Assembly: GCA_024236175.1 (NCBI GenBank)
Contig: JACKKY010000005.1
Coordinates: 15,188 to 79,187, forward strand
DNA from: Novosphingobium sp.
GTDB taxonomy: Bacteria > Pseudomonadota > Alphaproteobacteria > Sphingomonadales > Sphingomonadaceae
Length of the DNA stretch: 64,000 nucleotides
Reading direction: 5' to 3'
The notes under the pieces were generated by a model. It had not been told where the DNA came from and did not search any database. It worked only from the letters and a program-made list of their open reading frames with translations. Below, in pieces: positions 33,947 to 43,131 of the stretch (within the stretch, counting starts at the first letter, position 1; each line of letters begins with the position of its first letter). A program made the translations under genes and the position numbers.

Positions 33947-34975
33947 GTGGATTACTTCTCACCCTCCGCCGGGCGCGCGCGGGAATATCGCAGGGCGATG
34001 GATTCTGCTCTGCTGGAGAGTTCCAGGCTCGTCCTTGAACAGCTGTCGGTGCAGCCGGAAAGCGCGGAAGCCGGAAAGTCGAGCGGTGCGACGGGCCCGG
34101 GGACGCTGGACTATGGCGCCTATTTCGACCTGCTGCTCGACCCTCCCCACGGCAAGACCATTTCGGAGGCGGACCGAAACACCGCGTCCGAGGATCTTGC
34201 GCGTCGCCTGGTCGAGATGGAAGCTGTTCCCCCCGGGGAATCCGGCGAAACCCTTCCCACGGTCACTGCCCTGTCGGAAGCCTATTACTCACCCGCCGCT
34301 GTAGCGCGCCTGACCCGCTGGTGGGACATCGAACCCGATAATGCGATGGAACTGATCCCGGTTTCCGAGGATGAGGTGGAGATTGCGCGGGGCCGGATCG
34401 CGACCGCATTCGAGCGGCTTGCGCAGGCGGTGCCGGAAATGCGGAGCGAACTGCTGGCGATCGTCAGGGAGATCATTGTCTGCCGGCAAGGCGAGGCGCG
34501 GCTGCACAGTTTCGCAGGCGCGACGTCGTTCGCGCTTTGGGGCGCCATGCTGCTCAATTTCGACGCCCATGACGCCTGGCACAACTACTACAAGTCGATC
34601 GTTCACGAGGGCGCCCACAATCTGCTGTTCGCGATCGCCCGCAACGAGCCTTTGGTGAGCGACGATCCCAACGACTGGCGTCATTCGCCCTTGCGCGGGC
34701 AGGACCGGCCGATTGACGGAATTTTTCACGCGGCATTCGTAACGGCCCGGGAGAGCCTGGCCTTCGACCGGCTGATTTCCTGGCATGAGGAAACCGGGGG
34801 GCTTTCCGAAAGCGAGCTTGAAAGCGCCGCCCAGATTCTCGAGGCCAGCGTGCTGAGTTTCTGGAATTGCGTGGAAGCGGTTCGCAGGGACGGCCATCTC
34901 ACGCCGCTGGGCGAAGCGATCCTGAGCGAATGCGAACAATACATGACGGCGAATTTCGCCCTGGTGGACGGCTGA
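33947..34975 (+). CDS. HExxH-motif putative peptide-modification enzyme
   Basis: 342 residues. H220-E221-G-A-H224 (SIVHEGAHNLLF) is a zinc/iron-type HExxH motif on a helix, followed by a SPLRGQDRPIDGIFHAAFV stretch (249-265) that recurs in proteins annotated as HEXXH-motif peptide-modification enzymes. Some members of that family act as iron/2-oxoglutarate beta-hydroxylases on RiPP precursors. No signal peptide or protease-type prodomain is seen. GTG at 33947 follows GGAGG by 12 bases; an ATG at residue 18 is possible. The gene lies 46 bp after the repeat peptide gene on the same strand, the expected place for a tailoring enzyme. Protease activity is the main alternative. Confidence 0.75.
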   Translation: MDYFSPSAGRAREYRRAMDSALLESSRLVLEQLSVQPESAEAGKSSGATGPGTLDYGAYFDLLLDPPHGKTISEADRNTASEDLARRLVEMEAVPPGESGETLPTVTALSEAYYSPAAVARLTRWWDIEPDNAMELIPVSEDEVEIARGRIATAFERLAQAVPEMRSELLAIVREIIVCRQGEARLHSFAGATSFALWGAMLLNFDAHDAWHNYYKSIVHEGAHNLLFAIARNEPLVSDDPNDWRHSPLRGQDRPIDGIFHAAFVTARESLAFDRLISWHEETGGLSESELESAAQILEASVLSFWNCVEAVRRDGHLTPLGEAILSECEQYMTANFALVDG

Positions 34976-35006
34976 GGGACGATTTCCGCCGCGTCGGCGA
35001 GGACGT

Positions 35007-35315
35007 TCAGGCTTCCGCTTCTTCGAGCTTTTCCTTCGCCTTTTCGGCGCACTGCTCGGTCAGCTCAATTTCCTTCTTTTTCCGGGGATTGATCAGGTAC
35101 TGATAGACGCCCCAGGCGTTGACGAAGAGCATCGCGACATTCTGCATCGCGATCGGCTGATTGTCGGTCAGCAGCCCGGCCAGGATCCAGCTCAGCGAAA
35201 CCACGACGAACAGCACGAACGCCCAGCCTGTTGCCTTGCGGCCGAGGTCGGAGGCGATGAGCCCCGCAGCTACGATCGTGCCGATCGCGCCGAACCATTC
35301 GAGTGGATCATTCAT
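35007..35315 (-). CDS. Small membrane protein with charged C-terminal tail
   Basis: About 102 residues. Three hydrophobic stretches (WFGAIGTIVAAGLIASDL; GWAFVLFVVVSLSWILAGLL; MQNVAMLFVNAWGVYQYL) followed by a basic/acidic tail RKKKEIELTEQCAEKAKEKLEEAEA likely to form a cytoplasmic helix. The ATG at 35315 is preferred; a TTG at 35333 lacks a ribosome site. No family recognised. Convergent with the HExxH gene and 37 bp upstream of an aldo/keto reductase stop. Confidence 0.65.
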   Translation of the reverse strand: MNDPLEWFGAIGTIVAAGLIASDLGRKATGWAFVLFVVVSLSWILAGLLTDNQPIAMQNVAMLFVNAWGVYQYLINPRKKKEIELTEQCAEKAKEKLEEAEA

Positions 35316-35352
35316 CGCCCATTGAATGCTCAAGCGCGGCGGTTGTTCCCTG

Positions 35353-36288
35353 TCAGGACCTGCCGCCCCGGTTCAGCCGGGAAATCTGGTCGGGCGAAAG
35401 AGCCATGGTCACCGCCTTGACCAGCTGGTCGAGCTGTTCGGTCGTCGTCGCGCTGGCGAGCGGCGCGGCGATAGCGGGCTGGGACTTCAGCCAGGCGAGC
35501 GCGATCTGCGCCAGCGTCGCCCCGGTTTCACCGGCGATCTCGTCCATCACCGACAGCATATCCCAGCCGCCGTTCTCGGCGAACTCGGCCAGCGCGAACG
35601 CCCGGTTCGTACCTTCCCAGTCGGACGCCGAGCGATATTTTCCGGACAGGAAGCCGGACGCCAGGCCGTAATAGGGCAGGGCGACGATGCCCTTGGCAAG
35701 ACACAGGTCCTGGAGCGGACCTTCGAATTCCTGCCGCCACACGAGGTTGTACTTGGGCTGCACCACGGTGAATGGCTGGGCATTCATGCGCTCCGCCGTC
35801 GCGACGATCTCGGCCAGCCGTTCCGCGGTATAATTCGATGCGCCCAACTCGCGGGCCTTTCCTGACCGGAAAGCCTCGTCATAGGCCGAAACCACCTCGT
35901 CCAGCGGCGTGGTCAGGTCGTCGCGATGGGCATAATAGAGGTCGACATAGTCGGTCCGCAGCCGCTCGAGCGAGCCTTCCAGCGCCTTGGCGACGTTTTC
36001 CGGCTTGAGTGCGTTCGGCGGGCCGCCCATGCCGGTCTTGGTGCCGATGAGCATGTCCTTGCGCACGCCACGGCTTTCCATCCATTCGCCGAGGATGGCT
36101 TCCGATTCCCCGCCCTTGTTGCCGGGAACCCATGAGGAATAGCCCTCGGCCGTGTCGATCGTCCGGATGCCGGCTTCGTAAACCGCATCGAGGATGACGA
36201 AACTCTGATCCCGGTCGATCGTCCAGCCGAACACGTTTCCGCCGAATGCGAGGGGAATTCCACCAATTGAGGGGTGAGCGTCAGACAC
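35353..36288 (-). CDS. Aldo/keto reductase
   Basis: 311 residues. The tetrad is Asp/Tyr in IDTAEGY, Lys in IGTKTG and His in YYAHRDD; the C-terminal SATTTEQLDQLV binds the cofactor phosphate. Its start overlaps the end of ribH by 8 bp, so it is transcribed with the riboflavin genes. A link to flavin metabolism is not known for this family; the overlap may only reflect operon packing. Confidence 0.9.
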   Translation of the reverse strand: MSDAHPSIGGIPLAFGGNVFGWTIDRDQSFVILDAVYEAGIRTIDTAEGYSSWVPGNKGGESEAILGEWMESRGVRKDMLIGTKTGMGGPPNALKPENVAKALEGSLERLRTDYVDLYYAHRDDLTTPLDEVVSAYDEAFRSGKARELGASNYTAERLAEIVATAERMNAQPFTVVQPKYNLVWRQEFEGPLQDLCLAKGIVALPYYGLASGFLSGKYRSASDWEGTNRAFALAEFAENGGWDMLSVMDEIAGETGATLAQIALAWLKSQPAIAAPLASATTTEQLDQLVKAVTMALSPDQISRLNRGGRS

Positions 36289-36703
36289 CGAATTTTTCCT
36301 TCAATCCCAGCAGGGCGACCGCCGCCTTGGCCGCTTCGCCGCCCTTGTCTTTCTGTTTCGGATCGGCGCGGACGATGGCCTGCGCCTCGTTCTCAACGGT
36401 AAGGATACCGTTGCCGATCGCAACCCCGTCCATGGTCAACGCCATGATTCCGCGGGCGCTTTCCCCGGCTACGATCTCGAAGTGATAGGTTTCGCCCCGG
36501 ATGACCACGCCGATCGCGACATAGCCGTCGTACTGGCCGGATTCTTCCGCCAGCGAAATCGCGCCGGGTATTTCGAGCGCGCCCGGCACGGTGATCACTT
36601 CGGCCTTGTGGCCGGCCGCTTTCAGCGCCGCCTTGGCGCCGTCGATCAGCATGTCGTTCAGGTGGTCGTAGAAGCGCGCTTCCACGATGAGGAAACTGGC
36701 CAT
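36281..36703 (-). CDS. ribH: 6,7-dimethyl-8-ribityllumazine synthase
   Basis: 140 residues, the full length of the family. Characteristic segments: VPGALEIPGAI, VAIGVVIRGETYHFE (catalytic His of the flavodoxin-like fold) and GIMALTMDGVAIGNGILTVEN, the last a lineage variant of the usual G-x-L-T. It condenses 5-amino-6-ribitylaminouracil with 3,4-dihydroxybutanone phosphate, the penultimate step of riboflavin synthesis. 15 bp after the RibB-RibX gene, which makes its co-substrate. Confidence 0.94.
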   Translation of the reverse strand: MASFLIVEARFYDHLNDMLIDGAKAALKAAGHKAEVITVPGALEIPGAISLAEESGQYDGYVAIGVVIRGETYHFEIVAGESARGIMALTMDGVAIGNGILTVENEAQAIVRADPKQKDKGGEAAKAAVALLGLKEKFGV

Positions 36704-36718
36704 TGCTTGTCTTCCCGC

Positions 36719-38005
<1,287 letters not shown>

Positions 38006-38008
38006 GGG

Positions 38009-38056
38009 ATGTGAATTATCACATTAAAATGTGATGACAAGCCCGATCGATCACAT
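38009..38056 (-). promoter_or_regulatory. Operator-like array of four ATGTGA half-sites over the ribB promoter
   Basis: Half-sites ATGTGA/TCACAT lie at 38009-38014, 38019-38024, 38029-38034 and 38051-38056 in alternating orientation, the first three exactly 10 bp apart. ATCACATT-AA-AATGTGAT (38018-38035) is a perfect 8-2-8 inverted repeat. On the minus strand a TTGTCA -35-like hexamer (38040-38035) and a TAATTC -10-like hexamer (38018-38013) flank the two central half-sites with a 16-bp spacer. The 57-bp gap is too short for an FMN riboswitch. Promoter hexamers are by eye. Confidence 0.6.
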
Positions 38057-38062
38057 TGTCCA

Positions 38063-38869
38063 CTAGTGACCCTTGAAGGACGGCTTGCGCTTCTCAAGGA
38101 ATGCGTCGACCGCTTCCGCGTGATCTTCGGTGGTGTGGGCGGCAGCCTGCATCGCGGCCGCCATCTCGAGAATCGCGGGCAGGTCGGTGCGCCGGCCTTC
38201 CCACAGCAGCCGCTTGGTCATGCGCACCGCATCGGTCGGATTGGCGGCGATCCGCCGGGCGAGCGCACGCGCTGCGTCCATCAGCTCTCCGTCGGGAACG
38301 ACCTGCGAGACAAGCCCGCATGCGAGCGCCTCGGCGGCATCGATGGCATCGCCGGTGAGGGCCATTTCCGCAGCTTTCGACCAGCCTACCACCCGGGGCA
38401 GCAGCCAGGCGCCGCCGTCGCCCGCGATCAGCCCGAGCTTGACGAAGCTCTCGGCGAAAACCGCGCTCTGCGAAGCGATGCGCAGGTCGCACATGCAGGT
38501 GAGGTCACACCCCGCGCCGATCGCAGGCCCGTTCACGGCGGCGATCACCGGGACTTCCAGCGCGGAGAATGCCAGCGGAAGCCGCTGGATGCCGCGCTTG
38601 TAGTTCCAGCGCGTCGCCGCTGGAGCGCCGGCGTTGAGGCTGCCGCTCCCGGGTTTCATCTCGCGGATGTTGCCGCCGGAAGAGAAACCCTTGCCTGCAC
38701 CCGTGAGGATGGCGACTCGCGCGCCGGCATCCCCTTCCAGCTTTTCGAGCGCCGCCAGCAGCGCCTCGACGACTTCAAGATCCGAAATCGGATTGCGCAG
38801 TTCCGGACGGTTGAGAGTGAGCGTGACGATCCCGTCGCCCTCGCTTTCGTAGATCACCGCATCGCTCAT
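38063..38869 (-). CDS. Enoyl-CoA hydratase/isomerase (crotonase) family protein
   Basis: 268 residues. The start at 38869 has GGAGG just upstream. Oxyanion-hole segments GKGFSSGGNIREM and GAGCDLTCMCDLRIAS are present, followed by FAESFVKLGLIAGDGGAW where the family's acidic residues lie. It ends with an AFLEKRKPSFKGH tail typical of the family. It hydrates or isomerises an enoyl-CoA. Its stop is 57 bp from the riboflavin promoter; the preceding gene is divergent. Confidence 0.91.
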   Translation of the reverse strand: MSDAVIYESEGDGIVTLTLNRPELRNPISDLEVVEALLAALEKLEGDAGARVAILTGAGKGFSSGGNIREMKPGSGSLNAGAPAATRWNYKRGIQRLPLAFSALEVPVIAAVNGPAIGAGCDLTCMCDLRIASQSAVFAESFVKLGLIAGDGGAWLLPRVVGWSKAAEMALTGDAIDAAEALACGLVSQVVPDGELMDAARALARRIAANPTDAVRMTKRLLWEGRRTDLPAILEMAAAMQAAAHTTEDHAEAVDAFLEKRKPSFKGH

Positions 38870-38988
38870 AGTCGGCCTCCCAGTCGCTGCGCTGCCATTA
38901 GGCCAGATGCCCTGTTGCTCCAAGTCCTTGACGAAGGGATCGTCCCCCTTTCACACATCGGCAGAAGGCCAAGGGAGGGGATTCGCCG

Positions 38989-39813
38989 ATGGGAACCGAG
39001 GAACGCGCGAACGGCGTCGCCATAGTCACGGGCGCAGCGGGCGGCATGGGCTCGCACTGCGCGAGATTGCTGGCGGAAGACGGCTGGCAGGACCTGCTGC
39101 TGTGCGACATCAACGAGGCGGGACTTGAGAAGGTAGCGGCTCCGCTGCGGGACAAGGGCGCCAAGGTGGAACTGCTGGCGGGAGAGATCACCGATCCCGC
39201 TTTCATCGGCCGCCTGCTCGCCGCCATCGGCGACCGGGGAATCGCTGCGGTCATCCACACGGCGGGCATTGCCCCGCAGATGGGAGAGAAGGACCGCATC
39301 CTTGCCATCAATCTCGATGCGACGATCGCGCTGGTCGATGCCATCCGGCCGCGCATGGCCCAGGGCAGCGCAGCGGTGCTGTTCGCATCGACGGCGGGCC
39401 ACATGCCGGTGACGCCCGAACTCGAAGCTCTGTTCGAGCAACCGATTCCGGAGGGCGGAACGGCGGAGCTTGTCGATCAGGTGCCCGATTCGATGGCCGC
39501 CTATCTTTTGTCCAAGCGCGCCGTGAGAGCGCTGGTCCGCCGAGAGGCGAAGAGCTTCGGCGAGAGGGGCGCGCGGCTCGTTTCGGTTTCACCGGGCCTC
39601 GTCGATACGGTGATGACACAGGGGCCGGTCAACGAAAGCACGCAGTACATGCTCGACGTCGCCGCGATCCAGCGCAAGGGACGGCCCGAGGAACTGGCCG
39701 AGGTCTCGGTTTTCTTGGTTTCCCCGAAGGCCAGTTTCGTCACCGGGACGGACCTGATCGTCGACGGCGGGGAGACGGCAGGGATGGAGCAGGCCGGAGT
39801 GGGCATGCTCTGA
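38989..39813 (+). CDS. SDR family oxidoreductase
   Basis: 274 residues. VTGAAGGMG (cofactor), HTAGIAP in place of NAG, Ser in FASTAGHM and YLLSK (YxxxK). A run between the Ser and Tyr (PEGGTAELVDQVP) is longer than usual, a feature of 3-alpha-hydroxysteroid dehydrogenase/carbonyl-reductase-like SDRs. AAGGGAGGG precedes the ATG. Convergent with another SDR whose 3' end shares a strong hairpin at 39830. Confidence 0.88.
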   Translation: MGTEERANGVAIVTGAAGGMGSHCARLLAEDGWQDLLLCDINEAGLEKVAAPLRDKGAKVELLAGEITDPAFIGRLLAAIGDRGIAAVIHTAGIAPQMGEKDRILAINLDATIALVDAIRPRMAQGSAAVLFASTAGHMPVTPELEALFEQPIPEGGTAELVDQVPDSMAAYLLSKRAVRALVRREAKSFGERGARLVSVSPGLVDTVMTQGPVNESTQYMLDVAAIQRKGRPEELAEVSVFLVSPKASFVTGTDLIVDGGETAGMEQAGVGML

Positions 39814-39829
39814 ACGCGGAGCCGGCACA

Positions 39830-39858
39830 GCCGGCGCTTCCGGTTGGAATGCGCCGGC
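39830..39858. terminator. Hairpin between two convergent SDR genes
   Basis: Stem GCCGGCGC-TTCC with loop GGTT and return GGAA-GCGCCGGC carrying one bulged T. A second hairpin ACGAGCG-AAAGG-CGCTCGT follows at 39878-39896. Likely bidirectional termination, although no long T-run is present. Confidence 0.5.
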
Positions 39859-39895
39859 CTTACCGTGCCTCAATGGAACGAGCGAAAGGCGCTCG

Positions 39896-40732
39896 TCAGG
39901 CGTCCTGCTTGGACCCGGCGGCCATCATCTTGCTGAGATCGACCTGGCCGGTAACGATGCCGCCCATGAACCCGCCATCGACGGGAAGGACGATGCCGTT
40001 GACGACGCCCGCGGCATCGCTGTTGATCAGCACCAGCGGGCCGGCCTGTTCTTCCGGCGTGGTGTAGCGGCCCAGCGGTTCGGCTGCGGCATCGACCACG
40101 TCCTTGCCGGAATGCTCGTGGAAGCTCGCCATCATCGGCGTCTGCGTCGGCGAAGGCAGCGAGCAGTTGATGCGGATGCCCTTCTTGATGAGCTGCGCAC
40201 CCATGAACTGCGTCCAGACGATGATCGCTTCCTTGGAGAAGGCATAGCCTTCGGCGACCTGGTCCATGTGTCCCTCGCACCAGTCGAGAGCACCCTGGAA
40301 GCCCTGGGTCATCATCAGTTCCATGTGCACGGGAATGCGCTGGCTCCAGCCGAGCCCGCCGGTGGACGCGATCGAGATGATCGAGCCCTTGTCACCCATC
40401 AGGGGGATGACCTGCTCGGTGAGGTGGCGGGTGCCGATGAAATTGACCTTCATCGTGTCGATCGGCGGGAAGGCGCCGCCGCCCGGAAGGCCGGCGCAAT
40501 TGAACAGGCAGTCGATCTTGCCGCCGACGCCGGCGACGCCCGCTTCGATCGAGGCGGGATCGCGCAAGTCGACGTTGGTGAAGGAAGCCAGCGGAAGCGA
40601 GCTGTCCTTGTAGTCGAAGCCGTGCACTTCAGCGCCGAGGTCGAGCAACATCTTCGCGGTCGCTTCGCCCATGCCGGAAAAGCAGCCGCTGACGATAACG
40701 CGCTTGCCCTTGTATCCCAGAATATCGCTCAT
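39896..40732 (-). CDS. SDR family oxidoreductase, 3-alpha-hydroxysteroid-dehydrogenase-like
   Basis: 278 residues; start ATG at 40732, as the longer frame lacks a ribosome site. The cofactor loop is VSGCFSGMG rather than TGxxxGxG, followed by HGFDYKDSS, NCAGLPG and catalytic YAFSK. The SGC-x-SGMG loop and the long insert before YAFSK resemble 3-alpha-hydroxysteroid dehydrogenase/carbonyl reductases. Possible steroid or terpenoid alcohol oxidation is inference. 132 bp downstream of the PQQ dehydrogenase. Confidence 0.87.
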   Translation of the reverse strand: MSDILGYKGKRVIVSGCFSGMGEATAKMLLDLGAEVHGFDYKDSSLPLASFTNVDLRDPASIEAGVAGVGGKIDCLFNCAGLPGGGAFPPIDTMKVNFIGTRHLTEQVIPLMGDKGSIISIASTGGLGWSQRIPVHMELMMTQGFQGALDWCEGHMDQVAEGYAFSKEAIIVWTQFMGAQLIKKGIRINCSLPSPTQTPMMASFHEHSGKDVVDAAAEPLGRYTTPEEQAGPLVLINSDAAGVVNGIVLPVDGGFMGGIVTGQVDLSKMMAAGSKQDA

Positions 40733-40864
40733 TGGGTCGTCCTTCCTTGTGAAATCGGCTGTCCGGCCGGGGCGCCGCGCCATTTCCGGCCGAAGTGGTA
40801 AGCAGGAGTGCGCGTCGCCTTCAACCGGGCCCCTTGCTGATCGCTCCGGCGATACCGGCCCGGC

Positions 40865-42952
40865 CTAGAGCTTGGGCATCGGCGCCGCCTTGCTTTCCTT
40901 GCGCTTGCCGAGCGCCTCGCGGGCCCGCGCGCGCAGATAGGCGTGCAACTGGCGGATCTCGTCGTCGCTCAGCATGTCGAACTTGGGCATGCCGCGTTCC
41001 AGCAGGGCGCCGCTTTTCAGCACCTGGCTGAAGTCCTCGAGACTGACGGCGAGCTGCGATTCCCTGAGATCGGGGCCCGGCGTTCCCGGCGAGTAGAAGC
41101 CCACGCCGTGGCAGGCGGCACAGCGCACGGAAAGCATGCGGCCGGCCGCGATATCGGCTTCGTCGAGCACCAGTTCGGGGTCGTCCACCGCATCGATCTT
41201 CATGTCGGGCGGCACGCCGTCTGGCAGCTTCTTCTTCCCGTCGATGGCGAAGGTCAGCAACCGGCGGGGCTGGGCGCCGTATTTCCAGCCGATGTCCATG
41301 AACTTGCCGAATGCCGCGGTGGTCCCGCCGTAGCCGACGAGGATCGAGACATACTGCTTGCCGTCCACGCTGTAGCTCATGGGTGCGCCGACGATGCCCA
41401 GTCCGGCATCGAAGCGCCACAACCGCTCGCCGCTCTTGCCGTCGTAGGCGTTGAACCAGCCCTCGGCGGTCCCCTGGAAGACAAGGCCGCCTGCCGTGGT
41501 CAGCGTGCCGCCGTTCCAGAGGTTGTCGTGCTGGATGCGCCAGGCTTCCTTCTGGGCGATCGGATCCCAGGCGACGAGCTGGCCCTTGCCGTCGTTCGGC
41601 TTCTTGATGATGGCTTCGGTCGTCAGGCCCATGACGTTGAAGGCCTGGTCCGATTCCTTCACTTCGCGGGCGAAGCGGCCACCGATCTGCTGGATCGGGA
41701 TATAGACCAGGCCGAGCTTGGGATTGTAGCTCATCGGCTGCCAGTTGTGGCCGCCGATGGTGCCCGGCCAGATCTCCGTGGCGCCTTCCTCGTAGCGGAT
41801 GTTCGGCTCCTCGATCGGGCGCCCGGTCTCAAGGTCGATATCCTTGGCCCAGTTGATGATCGTCGTCTTGCCCGCGGAGATCACTTTGCCGTTCTCACGG
41901 TCGATCACGTAGAAGAAGCCATTGGTCGGCGCATGCATGATGACCTTGCGCGGCTTGCCGTCGATATCGAGCGTCGCCGTCACGATGTTCGGCGTTGCTT
42001 TGTAGTCCCACGCATCGCGCGGGTTTTCCTGGTAGTGCCAGATGTATTCGCCGCTGTCGGCATCTAGTGCGACGAGGCCTGAGGTGTAGAGGTTGTCGCC
42101 TCCGCCGGGGCTGCGCAGCTCGGGGTCGTAGGGGCCGGCGTTGCCGACGCCGATGTAGATCCGGTTCATTTCCGGATCGAACGTCATCCCGTTCCATACG
42201 GTGCCGCCGCCGCCGGTGGTCTTCCAGAAATCCTCGGACCAGGTCTTGGCCGCGGCTTCCATCGCGGCATTGCTCTTGTTCTGCTCGGGCGAGCCAGGGA
42301 CGGTGTAGAAGCGCCAGAGCTGCTTGCCGGTCTTCGAATCGAAAGCGGTGACGAAGCCGCGCGCCCCGAAGTCGGCGCCACCGTTGCCGATGATCACCTT
42401 ACCGTTCATCGTGCGCGGCGCGCCGGTGCAGATGTTGAACGACTCCGCCGGGGTCGTCTGTGCCACCCACAGCTCTTCGCCCGTCTTCGCATCCAGTGCG
42501 ATCAGCCGGCAGTCGAGCGCCGCGACGAAGACCTTGCCGTCCTCATATGCGACGCCGCGATTGGCCCCGAAGGAGAAGTGCATCTTCGCCGGGTTGTGCT
42601 CCCACGTCTTGGGATCGTACTTCCACAGCTGCTTGCCGCTGGCGCCGTCGACCGCATAGACCGCGGCATAGCTTCCGGAGATGTAGAGCGTGCCGTCCAC
42701 CGCGATCGGCGTTGCCTCGAGAGTGACTTCGCCCGGCAGGTCGAGCGACCAGGCCAGGCCCAGCTTGCCGGCGTTGTCGGCGTCGATCTGGTCGAGCCGG
42801 CTGTAGCTTGCTTCGTCGAACCCGCCGCCGACCGCTGCCCAATCCGCTTCCGTGCCGATGCCTTCTTCCGGCTGTTCCGTGCCGCCTCGCGAGCAGCCCG
42901 TCATTGTCAGCGCCGCCGCAGCGGCGAGGGCAGGCAGGATAAACCGGCGCAT
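40865..42952 (-). CDS. PQQ-dependent quinohemoprotein alcohol dehydrogenase, lipoprotein
   Basis: 695 residues. The ATG at 42952 follows GGGAGAAG; residues 1-20 (MRRFILPALAAAAALTMTGC) are a lipoprotein signal with Cys20 as the likely lipidated residue, so the enzyme would be anchored on the periplasmic side. An eight-bladed propeller follows, with tryptophan-docking repeats such as LDAKTGEELW and FDSKTGKQLWRF. The C-terminal cytochrome c domain has CAACHG. The adjacent-Cys pair (CC-D-x-V-N-R-G) usually beside PQQ is replaced by SFGANRG. It oxidises an alcohol and passes electrons to the respiratory chain. Confidence 0.91.
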   Translation of the reverse strand: MRRFILPALAAAAALTMTGCSRGGTEQPEEGIGTEADWAAVGGGFDEASYSRLDQIDADNAGKLGLAWSLDLPGEVTLEATPIAVDGTLYISGSYAAVYAVDGASGKQLWKYDPKTWEHNPAKMHFSFGANRGVAYEDGKVFVAALDCRLIALDAKTGEELWVAQTTPAESFNICTGAPRTMNGKVIIGNGGADFGARGFVTAFDSKTGKQLWRFYTVPGSPEQNKSNAAMEAAAKTWSEDFWKTTGGGGTVWNGMTFDPEMNRIYIGVGNAGPYDPELRSPGGGDNLYTSGLVALDADSGEYIWHYQENPRDAWDYKATPNIVTATLDIDGKPRKVIMHAPTNGFFYVIDRENGKVISAGKTTIINWAKDIDLETGRPIEEPNIRYEEGATEIWPGTIGGHNWQPMSYNPKLGLVYIPIQQIGGRFAREVKESDQAFNVMGLTTEAIIKKPNDGKGQLVAWDPIAQKEAWRIQHDNLWNGGTLTTAGGLVFQGTAEGWFNAYDGKSGERLWRFDAGLGIVGAPMSYSVDGKQYVSILVGYGGTTAAFGKFMDIGWKYGAQPRRLLTFAIDGKKKLPDGVPPDMKIDAVDDPELVLDEADIAAGRMLSVRCAACHGVGFYSPGTPGPDLRESQLAVSLEDFSQVLKSGALLERGMPKFDMLSDDEIRQLHAYLRARAREALGKRKESKAAPMPKL

Positions 42953-43131
42953 TGCATCTTCTCCCATGCTTGTGCCAGCTTCACTACCGCTTTTTCTGAG
43001 CCGCTGTAAATCGCATCTCAACGCAGACTCACCGAAAGATTGGCGATTGGCCGCTTGACCCGCATGGCGTGCGGGCCTTCTATGAACGCGGGACCACGAG
43101 AGTCCTGTCAGGCCAGACCGGGAGAAGGGCA

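Noticed and set aside
38006..38062. FMN riboswitch upstream of ribB
   Set aside because: The gap is only 57 bp, too short for the FMN aptamer, and holds palindromic half-sites instead.
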